Below are positions 62,434 to 64,000 of a DNA stretch of 64,000 nt, piece by piece. This DNA is from Corynebacterium sp. p3-SID1145 (GTDB taxonomy: Bacteria > Actinomycetota > Actinomycetes > Mycobacteriales > Mycobacteriaceae), in contig JALXXC010000010.1 in the NCBI GenBank assembly GCA_025144245.1, forward strand, positions 41,749 through 105,748. The letters run 5' to 3'. Numbering within the stretch: position 1 is the first letter of the stretch; the number at the start of each line of letters is the position of its first letter. The translations under genes and the position numbers were made by a program. The notes beneath the pieces are model-generated. The model made no database searches, was not told the DNA's origin, and saw only the letters and a list, made by a program, of their open reading frames with translations.

Positions 62434-63285
62434 GTGAAATCCAACAACCCCGTGCTGACGCGCCTTCCGCAGGCCCAGCAGAACACAGGATACGCCAACC
62501 CGCAGGCCGGCTACCCGCAGCAGTCGCCGTACGGCCAGACGCAGTACGGACAGCAGCCGAATTTTCAGCAGCCGGGCCAGGCTTACAGCCAGGGTGCTGA
62601 GCGCCCCATCACGGTCGACGACATCGTGACCAAGACCGGCATTACCCTCGCCGTGATCGTCGCGTTCGCCGTGGTGAACTTCGGCATCGGGATGGTGAAC
62701 CCGGGAATTGCCATGCTCCTGACCTTCGTCGGCGCCATCGGCGGCTTCATCACCGTGCTGGTTCACTCCTTCGGCCGCAAATACGGATCCGCTGCCGTCA
62801 CCTTGATCTACGCGGTATTCGAGGGCCTGTTTGTCGGTGGCTTCTCGCTGCTCCTCTCAGGTTTCATGGTCGGCGGTGAGAACGCCGGTGCCATCATCTT
62901 CCAGGCCATCTTGGGCACCATCGGTGTCTTCGCCGGCATGCTCTTCGTGTACAAGACCGGCGCCATCCGCGTCACCCCGAAGTTCACCCGCATCCTCACC
63001 GGCTGCATCATCGGCATCGCTGTCCTCGCGCTGGGCAACCTGTTGCTGTTCGTCTTCACGGGCATGTCCCCGCTTCGCGATGGCGGACCCATCGCCATCA
63101 TCTTCTCCCTTGTCTGCATCGTCCTCGGTGCCCTGAGCTTCCTCAGCGACTTCGACACCGCTGACAAGCTCGTCCGCACCGGTGCACCCGCCAAGATGGC
63201 ATGGGGCGTGGCTCTCGGCCTGGCTGTGACCCTGGTCTGGCTCTACACCGAGATCCTCCGCCTGCTGTCCTACTTCAGGGACTAG
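62434..63285 (+). CDS. Bax inhibitor-1/YccA family membrane protein
   Basis: A 283-residue protein with a cytosolic, Gln/Pro/Tyr/Gly-rich N-terminal tail of about 60 residues (YPQQSPYGQTQYGQQPNFQQ) and seven hydrophobic segments of the BI-1/YccA fold. The family block LSDFDTADKLVRTGAPAKMAWG near residue 232 carries the conserved aspartates of the pH-sensitive gate known in B. subtilis YetJ. GTG start at 62434. A terminator follows. Confidence 0.9.
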   Translation: MKSNNPVLTRLPQAQQNTGYANPQAGYPQQSPYGQTQYGQQPNFQQPGQAYSQGAERPITVDDIVTKTGITLAVIVAFAVVNFGIGMVNPGIAMLLTFVGAIGGFITVLVHSFGRKYGSAAVTLIYAVFEGLFVGGFSLLLSGFMVGGENAGAIIFQAILGTIGVFAGMLFVYKTGAIRVTPKFTRILTGCIIGIAVLALGNLLLFVFTGMSPLRDGGPIAIIFSLVCIVLGALSFLSDFDTADKLVRTGAPAKMAWGVALGLAVTLVWLYTEILRLLSYFRD

Positions 63286-63314
63286 TCTCCACCACCCGCG
63301 TCCAAGCGGTACAC

Positions 63315-63343
63315 AAGGCCCGTACGTCTCGTGCGGGCCTTTT
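63315..63343 (+). terminator. Rho-independent terminator after the BI-1 gene
   Basis: AAGGCCCGTACG pairs with CGTGCGGGCCTT around TCT (one G-T pair), followed by a T-run. A GCTTATCGACG copy begins five bases downstream. Confidence 0.85.
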
Positions 63344-63466
63344 GCATGCTTATCGACGTCTCTTTGTTCGTTTTTCACATGCCGTTGACCTTGTGGTTCT
63401 TGAGTTATCCACAGGTGTGGGTTGGGGGTCTGTTGGTGGGTGGGGTGGGAGTTTATGGTTTGGGTC

Positions 63467-64000
63467 ATGAACGATTTCGACGCATTCATCGCTTCTGTGT
63501 CTTCCCCGATGGGGATCCTGGCGGGGTTTGACCGTCAGGTGGCGGTGCGTGCCGGCATCAACCCGCACACGGTGCGCAAGTGGTCGCGTTTGGCGAAGGT
63601 GTATTTCGGGCCGACGCGGTTTACCCGCAAACAACGCCACGCGGTGCGCCTGGCAGGTGAGACATCGAAGTCGTTGGATCAGTTGGTCTTCATCGAGTCC
63701 TGTGTGCGTGGCGTTGCTGATGATGCTGGTAAGTGGGGGTTGCGCCTGGCGTTGTTGTCGGTGCGCGGCACCTACGACACGCTGAAGCGCAAGGCCGCCG
63801 ACATCCTCCCCAACCACGGCAACAGTGACGGGGACGGAGGCGGTGATGGTGGGCGTGGTGCCCCTGCACGGGGTGTGCGGTTCACCGGGTCCTATAGGAA
63901 CACCCGCACGATGACGGTGACCGGGGACGAGCACGTTATAGCAGCGGTGGAGTTCGCTCTGCGGCGTGACCTGCGCCCGGATAGGCCGGTGGCAGGCCAG
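63467..64000 (+). CDS. HNH endonuclease-type protein of the corynebacterial family (3' end outside the window)
   Basis: Open to the window edge, 178 codons visible from ATG 63467 (MNDFDAFIASVSSPMG). The N-terminal region (NPHTVRKWSRLAKVYFGPTR, LDQLVFIESCVRGVADDAG) resembles the long N-terminal helical domain of a Corynebacterium-specific HNH protein family; the nuclease motif would lie further on. A Gly/Asp-rich spacer (DGDGGGDGGRGA) precedes VRFTGSYRNTRTMTVTG. Probably of the same broad class as the DUF222/HNH gene at the left edge but a different subfamily. Confidence 0.7.
   Translation, partial: MNDFDAFIASVSSPMGILAGFDRQVAVRAGINPHTVRKWSRLAKVYFGPTRFTRKQRHAVRLAGETSKSLDQLVFIESCVRGVADDAGKWGLRLALLSVRGTYDTLKRKAADILPNHGNSDGDGGGDGGRGAPARGVRFTGSYRNTRTMTVTGDEHVIAAVEFALRRDLRPDRPVAGQ

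Overview
The window is G+C-rich actinobacterial chromosome (low 60s % G+C judged by eye) and most likely from a Corynebacterium. The backbone follows an order conserved in Corynebacterium and Mycobacterium: metG - tatD - rpf2/rpfB - ksgA - ispE - ABC-F on the left and pth - rplY - prs - glmU - mfd on the right. GTG starts are frequent, and several families are typical of corynebacteria: the DUF222/HNH genes at both edges, the long GapX-type GAPDH, two pth genes around a nitronate monooxygenase, and PPK2.

Layout. 1-9 kb: end of metG, an HNH nuclease, DUF3806 and tatD genes, resuscitation factor, 16S rRNA dimethylase, IspE and an ABC-F ATPase. 9-17.6 kb: a Tat-type neutral ceramidase and an ABM-fold protein, then a 5-oxoproline module. 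That module has an NRAMP-like transporter and a DUF1445 protein on the plus strand, facing a minus-strand operon pxpA - pxpBC - biotin carboxylase/BCCP. 17.7-25.6 kb: PPK2, a secreted histidine phosphatase bracketed by a duplicated ppk2/mpg junction, DNA-3-methyladenine glycosylase, a HAD phosphatase, an enoyl-CoA hydratase-fold protein, GapX and ManA. 25.6-33.6 kb: a two-gene unit pairing a UDP-sulfoquinovose synthase-like protein with a glycosyltransferase, a flavoprotein dehydrogenase with a damaged 5' end, D-serine dehydratase, an MFS carrier and a BrkB-like protein. 33.6-38.6 kb is the most accessory-looking part: two tandem patatins, secreted or lipoprotein genes (one broken by an amber codon), gene debris, and a duplicated prfC 3' end. 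38.6-46.8 kb: prfC, redox proteins, the two pth genes, and a TetR regulator facing a frameshifted membrane-protein gene, then rplY. 47-56.7 kb: an MHS-type carrier between rplY and prs, prs-glmU, another MFS carrier and two tandem multicopper oxidases. 56.8-64 kb: tRNA-Gln, mfd, a CPBP protease, tRNA-Leu(UAA), a SUFU-domain protein, a Bax-inhibitor-1 protein and the start of a second HNH gene.

The signal that no gene explains is an 11-base word, GCTTATCGACG. I count 21 exact copies (11 on the plus strand, 10 on the minus), about one per 3 kb, where chance predicts far fewer than one. Copies lie in three different reading contexts and between genes, and they use otherwise avoided codons (CTT, ATA), so the constraint appears to act on the DNA. 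The second theme is gene gain and decay. Two accessory genes sit beside direct repeats of a neighbour's 3' end, and three genes carry small disabling lesions: an amber codon, an ochre codon at codon 3, and an 11-bp tandem duplication.

No stretch over about 300 bases lacks a gene. The longest gaps (2492-2728, 35409-35635, 46776-46989) hold only promoters, leaders or terminators as far as I can see. I found no rRNA, CRISPR array, intact transposase or prophage genes.
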